In this document: positions 23,728-32,375 of the stretch, piece after piece
Numbering within the stretch: the stretch's first letter is position 1
Layout: the number at the start of each line of letters is the position of its first letter
DNA from: an uncultured Clostridia bacterium
GTDB lineage: Bacteria > Bacillota > Clostridia > Oscillospirales > Oscillospiraceae
Assembly (NCBI GenBank): GCA_946411835.1
Contig: CAMKFK010000013.1
Location: forward strand, 1 to 37,506
DNA: 37,506 bases
Direction of reading: 5' to 3'
Made by a program: the position numbers and the translations under genes
Notes under the pieces: generated by a model
Databases searched by the model: none
What the model was told of the DNA's origin: nothing
What the model saw: the letters and a program-made list of their open reading frames with translations, nothing else

Positions 23728-26280
23728 TCAGTCCTTCAGCTCGTCGCCGGTCAGCTTGGTCCAGGTCTCGCTGCCGCTGTTCCTGTCGTACAGGTGCGCG
23801 TTGGAGGACTCCACCATGTCGAAGTAGTACCACTGCGCGGCGTCCTGCAAGTCGGAGAACTGATTCAGCTCGCCCTTGTGCGCCGTGACGTACGACTGAT
23901 CCGCCGCGCGGCCCAGCATGTGGTTGACGATCGTGGCGACCTCGGCGCGCGTGATGTTGTTCGCGGGACCGAAGTTTCCGTCTCCGAACCCGTTGATCCA
24001 GCCGTACGCCGCCGCCGTCGCGATGTTGCTGCGCGCCCAGTGGTTCTCCGGAACGTCCAAAAACGTCGCCGTGCCGCCCGTTGCCTTGGCAAAGCGCGTC
24101 GCAATGGCGGCAAACTCCGCGCGGGTGATCGGCTCGTTCGGGTAGAAGTTTCCGTCGATGCCGCCGTTGATGATACCCATGCTTGCGAGCGTGCGAACCG
24201 CCTTGGCGTACCACGCGCCGTCCGGCACGTCCGGGAACGACTTCGTCAGCGTCACCTCGGGACGACGGAGGAGGCGATAGAACGCCTGCGCCGCCTCTGC
24301 GCGCGTCATGTTGCCCAGCGGACGAATGTCGCCCTCTACGTAACCGCGCAGGTACCAGATATGATCGTCCGTGTTGAGCAATCCGGACACGCCGGTGTCG
24401 TCCGGCGAGGCGACCTTCGTGGCGAACGTCGCGCGCACGGTCACGTCGCCCGAGGGCATGGCGAAGATGTAGACGCCGCCGACATTCAGCCGCGCGGTCG
24501 TGACCGTTCCGTCCGCCTTCGTCAGGGTCAGGCGGGTGAGCGCCTTGCCCTCGTCCGGGGTGATCGTGAGCGTCATCCTCGTCCCGGCGGGAACGCGCGC
24601 CGCCGGGCTGATCGTCATGCTGCCGCCGTCCGCCGACACGAGGTGGACGGTGTAGCCGTCTGTCGGCGTCGCCGTGCCGCCGCCGGAGCTGCCCGACTGA
24701 AAGACGGCGTAATACGTCACGCTTTCCGACAGGCTGGGCAGGCGGTCCGCCGGGATGCCGCTCGACGCGCCGGGCGCCGTGTTCCAGCCGGTGAAGGTCA
24801 TGCCCTCCCTGGCGGGCACCGTGCCGTTAAACTCCGGCTTCGTGCCGGCGGGGACGTTTTCGTCCGTCTCCAGCACCGTGTCGCCGTCCTTCCACGTCAC
24901 GGTGTACGCCCCGTCGTCCCGCTCGAAGAGCACGGACACCGTCGCGTCGGCGGAGGGCCGCCATTTCTTGCTGCCGCCGGAGACGGGATAGCGCGTCTGC
25001 CCCGCCGCGTCGCGGACCAGCGAGTTGCCCTGCGTCAGGCTCTTGATGTGCCAGCCGGGGTCCGCCTGGACGTAATACTGGTCCTCGCCGCCGGGCGCCA
25101 CCGTCGTCTCTGCGGCGGGGCTGATGATCCCCTCGCCGCCCTCGACGACATGGCGGACGCGGAGCCGCTGCTGCGCCGCAGCGCTGCCGACGACCACCAT
25201 CGCCTTGGGGCTAGGGAACTTGTCCTCCGTCCCCGGATACCAGACGTAATAGGTCCCCGCCGGGAGACCGGCGGTCGTGCCGTCGCCGCAGGGGGCGCCT
25301 GCGTTCGGATCGTCCGTGTCGACGGATTCGTCCTTTGCGTAGCGCATGGCGGAGGTCGTGCCCCGGAGCGCGCCGTCGGACGCGCCGGGCGCGGAGGCAT
25401 CCGCCCCGCTCACAACGGGCGCGGCCTGCGTGTGCGCCGTCCACACCGGGGTCAGCGCCGTGTCCGCCGTGACGGGAAAGTTGCTGCCCGCCTCGCGCGC
25501 CGTCGACTCGCCGGGCGCCTTCCAGCCCACGAACGTGTAGCGCGGCCTCGCCTCCGCCGGGACGGCGAGGCGGATGCTCGCGCCGTCGTCCGCCTCCGCC
25601 GTGAAGTCGGGCGTGCCGTCGGACTTCAAATAGGTCACGGTGTGGCGCGCGGCGGGCTCGCCCAGCTGCACAAGCAGGTTCTCAAACCGGCTCGTACCGG
25701 TCACGACGTCGGCAAGACTCGTGCCGTACCGGTACACGGACATCGTGTTCCCGCCGCCGGGGTTGCCCTCCACGTACACGGGATGGCACACGTCCACCAC
25801 GCTGCTCTCGCCGAGCGTCCTCGTGTCCTTGACCTTGAGCGTGAGCGTCAGGACCTCCGCGCCGGACGAGAGGCTGACGCGCCGCCCGTCGCTTGCCTTG
25901 AAGTAGTTCGCGCCCTTGCCGTGGGCGTTGTCGAGCGCGACGTCGTTATACATCTGAAACTCGACGCCGTCGCTCGTGGAATAGCTCGTGCGGTCGAAAA
26001 AGTCTTCGTCGTAATACAAATAGACGCCGCCGCCGCGCATGGGGACGTCCGTGTCGCTGGACACGGTCAGCGTGACCGTGACCGTGACCGTGTCGCCGGG
26101 GTTGACCGAGATTCGGTTTTGGTAGTTCGCACCGCTCGCCGGCTCCGACACGGCGCCGTCCGGTCCGGCGGCGGTGAGGGCGTAGGTCGTGACGGGGGCG
26201 GCCGCAGCGAGCGCCGTCAGCGTCAGGAGCAGGGACGCGGCGACGGCAAGCGATATGCTGCGGAAAAAGAATCGTTTCAT
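23728..26280 (-). CDS. SLH-anchored surface protein with cohesin-like and InlB-type repeats
   Basis: An 850-residue exported protein. Residues 1-28 are a signal peptide. A cohesin-like beta-sandwich (about 45-205: ISVNPGDTVTVTVTL, GGVYLYYDEDFF) follows. An InlB B-repeat-like module (TVTYLKSDGTPDF to RYTFVGWKAPGES, about 215-285) and a second one (YTVTWKDGDTVLE to MTFTGWNTAPG, about 455-530) flank a beta-rich linker. Three C-terminal SLH modules, at about 632-680, 685-735 and 748-800, have TRAEAAQAFYRLL, ITRAEFAAIATRF and ITRAEVATIVNHML. SLH modules bind pyruvylated secondary wall polymers, so this is the likely wall anchor for the operon. The ribosome binding site AGGAG is 9 nt before the ATG. 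Second gene of the surface operon, 98 nt after the giant gene. Confidence 0.92.
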   Translation of the reverse strand: MKRFFFRSISLAVAASLLLTLTALAAAAPVTTYALTAAGPDGAVSEPASGANYQNRISVNPGDTVTVTVTLTVSSDTDVPMRGGGVYLYYDEDFFDRTSYSTSDGVEFQMYNDVALDNAHGKGANYFKASDGRRVSLSSGAEVLTLTLKVKDTRTLGESSVVDVCHPVYVEGNPGGGNTMSVYRYGTSLADVVTGTSRFENLLVQLGEPAARHTVTYLKSDGTPDFTAEADDGASIRLAVPAEARPRYTFVGWKAPGESTAREAGSNFPVTADTALTPVWTAHTQAAPVVSGADASAPGASDGALRGTTSAMRYAKDESVDTDDPNAGAPCGDGTTAGLPAGTYYVWYPGTEDKFPSPKAMVVVGSAAAQQRLRVRHVVEGGEGIISPAAETTVAPGGEDQYYVQADPGWHIKSLTQGNSLVRDAAGQTRYPVSGGSKKWRPSADATVSVLFERDDGAYTVTWKDGDTVLETDENVPAGTKPEFNGTVPAREGMTFTGWNTAPGASSGIPADRLPSLSESVTYYAVFQSGSSGGGTATPTDGYTVHLVSADGGSMTISPAARVPAGTRMTLTITPDEGKALTRLTLTKADGTVTTARLNVGGVYIFAMPSGDVTVRATFATKVASPDDTGVSGLLNTDDHIWYLRGYVEGDIRPLGNMTRAEAAQAFYRLLRRPEVTLTKSFPDVPDGAWYAKAVRTLASMGIINGGIDGNFYPNEPITRAEFAAIATRFAKATGGTATFLDVPENHWARSNIATAAAYGWINGFGDGNFGPANNITRAEVATIVNHMLGRAADQSYVTAHKGELNQFSDLQDAAQWYYFDMVESSNAHLYDRNSGSETWTKLTGDELKD

Positions 26281-26306
26281 AGAAGAGTTCTCCTGTCAGG
26301 TAGAAT

Positions 26307-26334
26307 GCGGGGGGCGGCGTGAGCCGCCCCCCGC
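26307..26334 (-). promoter_or_regulatory. Very GC-rich hairpin between the two surface genes
   Basis: A perfect 12-bp stem GCGGGGGGCGGC/GCCGCCCCCCGC with a GTGA loop, inside the 98-nt gap. There is no T-run, so it is not a standard terminator. It could act as an RNA processing or decay barrier, or reduce read-through into the SLH gene. Confidence 0.5.
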
Positions 26335-26378
26335 CGGGTCATGTGCGATGATGCCAGGGGTTTGCGCTGAGATTTGGC

Positions 26379-29300
26379 TTAGTACAGATCGAGGTACTCA
26401 CCGACCTCAACGTCTATTGTTACCTTCTTGCTCATGTCGTCGCTCTCGCTGCCGTCGCCGCGGGCGAAGTCGCTCTTGAGCGCGACGTCGTTGTAGCTTT
26501 CGAGCATTTCCGTGAAGCCGCTGCTGGTCACGTTCGTATCCTCCCTGCCGCCGCCGACCGCGATCATCTTGACCGCGCACGCGTCGCCCAGGGTGACGTT
26601 GCCGTCGCCGTTGACGTCGAGAATCGCGTCGTCGTTAAACGAAGAGGTGTGCGTGACGGTGCGGTCCTGCGTAGCGTCGATGGCACTCAGCTTATTATCC
26701 TTCACCCACTCCTCAGCCTTTTCCATGCTGAAGCCTTCCGCGCCAACCGCAGCAATCAGCTTGTTCATGTCGACCACCAGACCGTAGACGTACGGGGTGT
26801 TGTTCGGGCTGGCGTCAACAATCTTCTTGTAATTCGCGTCTTCGGCATTGTTGTGGTAGACATAGCCTGCCTGCGGGACGCTCCAGAACTTGGAGGCGTC
26901 ATCGGGACCGGGCGCAACGCTCTCGTCGTTCAGCAGGAAGGTGGCGGGCTCGTTGGTGTAGGCCAGGATCAGGGCGGCGTTGTCGCCGTAACCGGTGACC
27001 TCAACAATGTGGTTGAAGTCCTTGATGATGTAGGTCGCGGTGAGGACCAGCGGCTGATAGCCGGGCTTGGTGATCGTCGCGGTTACAACATAGGTGCCGG
27101 GATCCTTGAACGCGGGGACGTTGGACGGGTCGACCGGGAACTCCACCTTCTTGTCGTTGGTCTCCGGGTCAAAGGTCGCGGTGGTGGTGAGCTTGGCGTT
27201 CTCGGGCTCGCCGTCCTTGGTCCAGGTGTAGGTGACGGTCACGTCGTCCGTGGGATCGAGGGCGCTGACGTCCGTCGCCGGGCAGGCCTGGTACGTGATC
27301 TTGTTGTTGACGGTGGTCAGCTTCTCGTTCGCCTGCTGAATCAGCTCGACAGAGGGATGGTTCGCGTCGGTGAAGAAGACCTGACCGGTGGTCTTGCTGG
27401 AGTCAATGGGATCGAGCGCGTTGAGCGTGTAGCCGGTGATCTTCGGGTAGATGATGTTGATGTACTCGTTGTTGAGCTCCGCCGCGACCTCGCTGCCGAT
27501 GCCCTGGGTCGTCATCAGGCTGCCGTCGGTCACCTTGATCGGGATGAGCTCCTCGACCTCGGTCTTGGGCTCTTCGATCTCCTTGACCACGAAGTGGAAG
27601 GTGCCGAGCAGCGCCTCTTTCTGCGGGTTCTCAATGCTGGACGGGGCGTAGAACATGTCATCCGTATCCAGGACGTCCGCCAGCTTCCAGGTCTGGATGT
27701 TGTCGTTGCCGACGGTGCGGTTCTTCCAATCGATGCCGCGCGCGCTGGGCTCGATCTTGTTGTGGGTGTAGGTCGGGTTGCCTTCGCCGTCGAGGACCGG
27801 GTTGTTCTCGCTGTCAAGAACCTCCTTCTCGGTCTCGACGAGGTCGATGTAGCGCGAGTCAAAGGTCACGGTGGCGTAAGCGCCGAAGTGCGCCTTGTCG
27901 GCGTAGACCTTGACGTCGAACTTGTCGCCGGGCTGGAGGTCAAGGATGCTCTTGGTCTCGTAGGTGTTGCTCGTCACCAGATCCTTCGCGGGGTCGACGG
28001 CGAACGCCTTGACCAGGATGTTGTACTTCGAGCTGTCGCTGATTCTCCACGTGGAGAAGTGCGTCGTCTCAAAGGTGACGGTGTCGGCGGTGCTGGTGAT
28101 CTTTTCCGCGGGGTGCAGCGTCCAGTTGCCGCCGCTCTGGTAGTACAGCTTGCAGTTCTCGTTCCAGCCCGCGTAGGGGATGGTGACGGTGGCAACCTGA
28201 CCCGGGGTCTTGAAGGTGTAGTCGGAGTTGCCGTTGCCGATGGTCAGAATCTGGAAGATGTAGTCGCCGGTCTGCAGCTTGCCCTTCGCGGTGGCGTTGG
28301 TGACAGCGCTCGCGTCGGCGGGCTTGACGTACCAGCCGCCGCCGGACTGCTGATAGTCAAGGGCGTTGAGCGGCAGGGCGAACGTGATCCCGCTGCCGTC
28401 CGGCGAGTAGGACTGCGGCGTCACGACGGGGACCATCTCGGTCTTCATGACGGGCTCCTGAACCGGCTGGCCGTTCGCGTCGAGCACGGGCTCCATCACC
28501 GGCTCCATCACCGGCTCGGTCTCCTGCACGTAGACGGGGTTGCCCTGATCGTCGACCTTGGGGGTGCCGTCCTCGTTGGTCGCCTGCTTGTAGACGGGGT
28601 TGCCCTGCTCGTCGGTCTTGGGCGTGCCGTCCTCGTTGGTCTCCTGCACGTAGACGGGGTTGCCCTGCGCGTCGACCTTGGGCTGGGTGACGGTGTTGCC
28701 CTGCTCGTCCTTCTTCTCCTGGAAGACGGGCTGGCCGTTCTCGTCGGTGCTCTGCACCATCTTATCCTGCGTCTTGGGGGTGCCGTCCTCGTTGTAGACG
28801 GGGGTCTGCTTGGGGGTGCCGTTGCTGTTGAGCGCCGGCTGCATCTTGGGCTCGCCGCTCTCGTCGGTCTCCGGCGTGGCGACGGACACGGCGCCGGTGG
28901 CGGCGTTGACGGTCGCGGTCTGGCCGGGCTCAACGGTGACGGGGGTGTCGCCGACGTTGATCGTCGTGGGCTCCGCCGCGTCAGCGGGGACGGAGACGTT
29001 CACGTTGCCGTTGCTCGACACGGTGACGTCGTTGTTCTCGGTGGACGGGACCTCGGTGCCCTTCACCTCGGCGGTCGCGTTGTCGGGGACGACGGTGTTG
29101 CCGTTCTCGTCCTTCGCAACGGGCATGGACTGGCCGTCGTTGCCGGTGACGGTGGTGTTGCCGACGCTGATCTCCTTCGCGGAGACGTCGCCCTCCGGGG
29201 AGATGGTGCCGCCGCTCTCGAGCGGGATGGACTTGACCGGCACCTGCTCGTAGACGGGGTTGCCGTCCTCGTCAACCACGTCCTCATAGATGACGTTGCC

Positions 29301-31850
29301 GTTGATGTCCTTCTTGTTCTGCGTGACGGGCTGCACGGTCTCCTCATAGACGATCTTGCCGTCCACGTCACGCACGTATTCGCCGGTCTCGGGATCGACC
29401 TTCGGGGTCTTGACGGTTTCGGTCTTCTGCACCATGACGGGCTTGGTCTGCTCCTCGTCCTCCCAGAGGGGGTTGCCGTCCTCGTCCTTCGCCTGGACCA
29501 TGACGGGCTCCTGCACCGGCTGGCGCTTGGGCTGGGTCACGGTCTCGTTCGCGGTGGAGCCGGCGGGCAGGGAGACGCCGTCCCCGTCCTTCTTGATCTC
29601 GGTCGCGGCGTTCGCCGGGACCGTGTAGGACTGGTCTTCGGGGACGGTGACGGTTTCGCCGTCGGTGCCGTCGGCGTTCTTCGGGGTGATCTTGGTGCCC
29701 TCGGTCGCGGTGAGGACGCCCTTGTTGCTGATGGTCGCGGGGACGTAGGCGGCGTTCTCGTCGACCGTGCCGTCGGCCTTGGTGGGCAGCTCGGGCGCCT
29801 CGAGCTTGGACGTGGTGGTCTTGCCGGAGGCGTCGGTGGTGGTCACGTTGACGGTCTCGCCCGGCTTGATCGTGACGGTGCCGTCCGGCGCGACCTCGGT
29901 CGCGGACGCGGGCGTGATCGTCGTGGTCTTCTTCTCGCCGTCCTCGTAGGTCGTGACGGTGACGGACTTGGGGGTGCCGGATTCGTCTAGTATGGACGTG
30001 CTGGTAGTCTGGTTCTCTCCGTCAGTGTAGACGGATTCCTTGCGGAGGTCCCCTGTGTAACCCTTTGCATCGAGTCCGGTTAGGCTGGTGTCTGTCCCGG
30101 CTTTCCCGTAGTTTTTTATCACGGGGTTCGATCCACCGGTCGTGCGGAACGAGCCGTCGCCCTTGAGGTCCTCCACGCGTGCAGACGAGTCGCGTGGGAT
30201 CGTAATAGCCCAGTCCGGTCCGACCAACTTGCTTGTTTTGAGATCGGCGGGATCGTCTGCCGAGTCCCCGGTCCAGTCACTAAGTCGATAGAAGATTTCG
30301 CCTTCTGGCGTTCCGATCGTCACGGTTGCGCGGTCTGCGTGCACCGTAACATAGGTTGAGTCGTAGCTTTCATAGTCGTAATTGCCGTTCTGCGTGTAGT
30401 TCATTATTCGTACTCGGGGCACCGGACTTCCGTCAGAATGAACACGCCATCCGTCAGATGTTTGCGGGAATGTGAAGCTCCCATCGGGGTTCCGAGTGAA
30501 AATCATGTTGTTGTCCGCGTCAACATCGGCGTATATCATCAGCAGAGCGTCCTCGAACCGCTTGTCGCGACCGAGGTCAATTCGTGCCTCTCCCCATCTG
30601 TCGACTGGGCAGTTGCCGTATTCGTCGATCACGGCAAAAGGATATCTCGGGTTGTTCATTTCGCTATTTCCGTTATGGAACATCAGGCCTTCATTAAAAC
30701 TCGGAGCAAGCGCTGAGCTCACCGCTCGAGTGTCAGAGTTGGTGTAAATCAAAGCGTCTAATGTCGACCGTCCGTAAACCGGAAGACTGCTTTCATCGGG
30801 ACTTTGCGCAGACGACATCTGAAAAGTTGTGGAGTAAATTGCATAGTGCGAGAGTCGGCAAGATTCGTACCCGCGCGTGACTCCAAGCTGGTAGCAGTAG
30901 TTGGTCATGCTGCTGTTGAGGTAACAGTGGGTGCTTAAGCCGTTCTGTCCCACGCCGAAGAACGGCCTGATGTTCGTCCCTTTTATGTAGCAGTTGTGCA
31001 AGCGAGCACTACTCGTCTCTACAATTGTCGTATCTCCGGTCATGCCGATGTTCGAAAACATGCCGCCCTGGATCTTGTCCCTTGCGAAAGTCAACCATCC
31101 GCACAACACTTGTGTTCTAATAGGCGTAATCGCGCGTACCATAGCGGGTGTAAATTGGGATGTCGAAACCAGCGTAAAGTTCGACATTATCAAATCTGAT
31201 GTGGTTTTAGCAGAAAACGGATAAGGGTATCCGGACACGGAGTAGTCGCTCAGCACGAAGTTGAACACACCGCACGGACTGTTCCCGTTTCCTTGCATCC
31301 GAGCATATATAGTGCTCCGTTGACCACAAATCGTGGCCCCCTTCATGTCGATCATCCCGTTGAAGACGATCGTCGACTCAGCAAGTCGTGTCGCCAAGTT
31401 AAGGCCAGCGGGGAGACCGGCTGGTTTCGTGCCCTTGCTGAGTTCGGTCAGCCCGGCGTATTCCTCTGCGGTCGAAATCGTAAAGCTTGTAGCGTTCGGG
31501 TCTGCAGCCAAAGCCGATGTAAACCAGCCATAATCTGGCGTCCAGCTCTCAACATAATCCTCGTCCTCGGGCTGGGTCAGGACGCCGACGGGCACGCCCT
31601 TGACCAGGCCGTAGCCGGGGATGTCCTCCCAGTCCTCGTCCGTCCAGTTCCACCAGTTGGGGGAACCGTCTTCGTTCCAAATCTGGAGCACCTTACCGCT
31701 CGCGGTGGTGACGATTGTGATCTCCTCCTCCGCCGGTTCCTCCGGGTCTGCGGGCGGGTCGTCGTCCGCGAACGCGGCGGTGGGCAGCAGGGACAGGCAC
31801 ATCACGAGTGTGAGTGCCAGCGCGGCGAGCCGCTTTTTCATCGTAAACAT
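26379..31850 (-). CDS. Giant secreted mosaic surface protein with dockerin-like C-terminus
   Basis: A 1823-residue exported protein. Residues 1-28 form a signal peptide (KKRLAALALTLVMCLSLLPTAAFA). A Trp/acid-rich head (about 30-97) precedes a beta-helix-like passenger (about 98-620) in which most of the protein's cysteines lie. A Thr/Val/Pro/Glu-rich stalk with DEDGNPVY and EPVM repeats runs to about 1140; a beta-sandwich (to 1270), a cohesin-like domain (about 1275-1470: LQPGDKFDVKVYADK) and Ig-like domains (1480-1620) follow. Near 1740 a single dockerin-type EF-hand-like repeat occurs, DVNGDGNVTLGDA. No transmembrane, LPXTG or SLH anchor is seen. DNA encoding residues 98-620 is clearly lower in GC than the rest. 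A predicted leader peptide and promoter lie upstream. The exact binding target is unknown. Confidence 0.88.
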   Translation of the reverse strand: MFTMKKRLAALALTLVMCLSLLPTAAFADDDPPADPEEPAEEEITIVTTASGKVLQIWNEDGSPNWWNWTDEDWEDIPGYGLVKGVPVGVLTQPEDEDYVESWTPDYGWFTSALAADPNATSFTISTAEEYAGLTELSKGTKPAGLPAGLNLATRLAESTIVFNGMIDMKGATICGQRSTIYARMQGNGNSPCGVFNFVLSDYSVSGYPYPFSAKTTSDLIMSNFTLVSTSQFTPAMVRAITPIRTQVLCGWLTFARDKIQGGMFSNIGMTGDTTIVETSSARLHNCYIKGTNIRPFFGVGQNGLSTHCYLNSSMTNYCYQLGVTRGYESCRLSHYAIYSTTFQMSSAQSPDESSLPVYGRSTLDALIYTNSDTRAVSSALAPSFNEGLMFHNGNSEMNNPRYPFAVIDEYGNCPVDRWGEARIDLGRDKRFEDALLMIYADVDADNNMIFTRNPDGSFTFPQTSDGWRVHSDGSPVPRVRIMNYTQNGNYDYESYDSTYVTVHADRATVTIGTPEGEIFYRLSDWTGDSADDPADLKTSKLVGPDWAITIPRDSSARVEDLKGDGSFRTTGGSNPVIKNYGKAGTDTSLTGLDAKGYTGDLRKESVYTDGENQTTSTSILDESGTPKSVTVTTYEDGEKKTTTITPASATEVAPDGTVTIKPGETVNVTTTDASGKTTTSKLEAPELPTKADGTVDENAAYVPATISNKGVLTATEGTKITPKNADGTDGETVTVPEDQSYTVPANAATEIKKDGDGVSLPAGSTANETVTQPKRQPVQEPVMVQAKDEDGNPLWEDEEQTKPVMVQKTETVKTPKVDPETGEYVRDVDGKIVYEETVQPVTQNKKDINGNVIYEDVVDEDGNPVYEQVPVKSIPLESGGTISPEGDVSAKEISVGNTTVTGNDGQSMPVAKDENGNTVVPDNATAEVKGTEVPSTENNDVTVSSNGNVNVSVPADAAEPTTINVGDTPVTVEPGQTATVNAATGAVSVATPETDESGEPKMQPALNSNGTPKQTPVYNEDGTPKTQDKMVQSTDENGQPVFQEKKDEQGNTVTQPKVDAQGNPVYVQETNEDGTPKTDEQGNPVYKQATNEDGTPKVDDQGNPVYVQETEPVMEPVMEPVLDANGQPVQEPVMKTEMVPVVTPQSYSPDGSGITFALPLNALDYQQSGGGWYVKPADASAVTNATAKGKLQTGDYIFQILTIGNGNSDYTFKTPGQVATVTIPYAGWNENCKLYYQSGGNWTLHPAEKITSTADTVTFETTHFSTWRISDSSKYNILVKAFAVDPAKDLVTSNTYETKSILDLQPGDKFDVKVYADKAHFGAYATVTFDSRYIDLVETEKEVLDSENNPVLDGEGNPTYTHNKIEPSARGIDWKNRTVGNDNIQTWKLADVLDTDDMFYAPSSIENPQKEALLGTFHFVVKEIEEPKTEVEELIPIKVTDGSLMTTQGIGSEVAAELNNEYINIIYPKITGYTLNALDPIDSSKTTGQVFFTDANHPSVELIQQANEKLTTVNNKITYQACPATDVSALDPTDDVTVTYTWTKDGEPENAKLTTTATFDPETNDKKVEFPVDPSNVPAFKDPGTYVVTATITKPGYQPLVLTATYIIKDFNHIVEVTGYGDNAALILAYTNEPATFLLNDESVAPGPDDASKFWSVPQAGYVYHNNAEDANYKKIVDASPNNTPYVYGLVVDMNKLIAAVGAEGFSMEKAEEWVKDNKLSAIDATQDRTVTHTSSFNDDAILDVNGDGNVTLGDACAVKMIAVGGGREDTNVTSSGFTEMLESYNDVALKSDFARGDGSESDDMSKKVTIDVEVGEYLDLY
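28521..28680 (-). repeat. 60-bp in-frame tandem repeat in the stalk
   Basis: A 20-residue unit (GNPVYVQETNEDGTPKTDEQ-like) is repeated at exactly 60-bp spacing, seen as TAGACGGGGTTGCC at 28531, 28591 and 28651. Degenerate relatives continue on both sides. Repeat number is likely to vary between strains. Confidence 0.85.
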
Positions 31851-31869
31851 ACTGTTCTCCTTTCGTATT

Positions 31870-31959
31870 TCATCTGTTTGTTGTGTCCTCCGCCCCGGGA
31901 GGCGGCGCGCGGCACAACGCCGCGCCCGGCGGGCCCGTCCCGGCCCCGTGCGCCCTCAT
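31870..31959 (-). CDS. Predicted 29-residue leader peptide (uORF)
   Basis: A short ORF upstream of the giant surface gene. Its ATG at 31959 has a near-perfect Shine-Dalgarno, AAAGGAGGTGA, with 9 nt between GGAGG and the ATG, better than that of the surface gene itself. It encodes MRAHGAGTGPPGAALC and a further 13 residues, ending in TGA 19 nt before the surface gene start. The peptide is rich in Gly, Ala and Pro, and its DNA can form GC-rich stems. Function as a translation-coupled leader is inferred; it could also be a chance ORF behind a strong SD. Confidence 0.5.
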   Translation of the reverse strand: MRAHGAGTGPPGAALCRAPPPGAEDTTNR

Positions 31960-32068
31960 GGGTCCTCACCTCCTTTGCCGAAAAATGTATCCAGAATGCA
32001 ACAGAATAAAAATTCCGTTTCTCCTCATCCGAATAAAAAAGACAAAGAGGCATTCTTTATCACAGGGC

Positions 32069-32097
32069 ATCATATCATGGTTTCGACAAAATAGCAA
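32069..32097 (-). promoter_or_regulatory. Promoter for the surface operon
   Basis: -35 TTGCTA (complement of 32092-32097), 17-nt spacer, -10 TATGAT (complement of 32069-32074). It implies a leader of about 210 nt that contains the predicted uORF. The 31851-32112 stretch holds no other gene. Confidence 0.5.
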
Positions 32098-32114
32098 GCA
32101 GAATTTTCCGCGTT

Positions 32115-32146
32115 AAAACGCCCCCCGCGTTCCGGCGCCGGGGGCG
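32115..32146 (-). terminator. Weak terminator-like hairpin downstream of kdpE
   Basis: A GC-rich stem with CGCCCCC (32119-32125) against GGGGGCG (32140-32146) and further imperfect pairing, followed on the minus strand by TTTTAA. Confidence 0.4.
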
Positions 32147-32253
32147 GCATAACAGGCGTCGGCGTCCGTTTTGTAGGACTCGATCATCGGTGTGACGCTG
32201 CTGTTCTCCCAATCAACCGAATCCGGCAGCATCATCGCTCTCCCGGCGGCTGA

Positions 32254-32375
32254 CGGTCCGCGCTCCGGCGGAATCGCGTCCCATGTGCGCAGCATCGCGT
32301 CGCTCCAGCACTCCTGCGCATCCTCTGCGGAGACGTACCGCTCCGCCAGCGCGCGGCCCGAACGCTCGGCGGCGC
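32254..32375 (-). pseudogene. Remnant of an ECF-type sigma factor region 2
   Basis: Directly after the kdpE stop, the minus strand encodes in frame AERYVSAEDAQECWSDAMLR followed by TWDAIPPERGP. This strongly resembles the region 2 stretch EDAEECVNDTWLxxWNAxPPxRP of Firmicutes sigma-70-like factors. There is no proper start before it, and after PERGP the resemblance ends in an unrelated tail that stops at 32113. It is therefore read as a truncated, non-functional piece. The residue pattern is convincing, but its short length limits certainty. Confidence 0.5.

Noticed and set aside
23689-26322. An 877-codon open frame opposite the SLH gene
   Set aside because: The minus strand encodes a clear signal peptide and three SLH modules; the plus frame is Arg/Ala/Val-rich shadow sequence.
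26649-29990. A 1113-codon open frame opposite the giant surface gene
   Set aside because: It is the complement of repetitive high-GC coding sequence; its Val/Leu/Gly/Asp-rich product has no plausible fold and no ribosome binding site.
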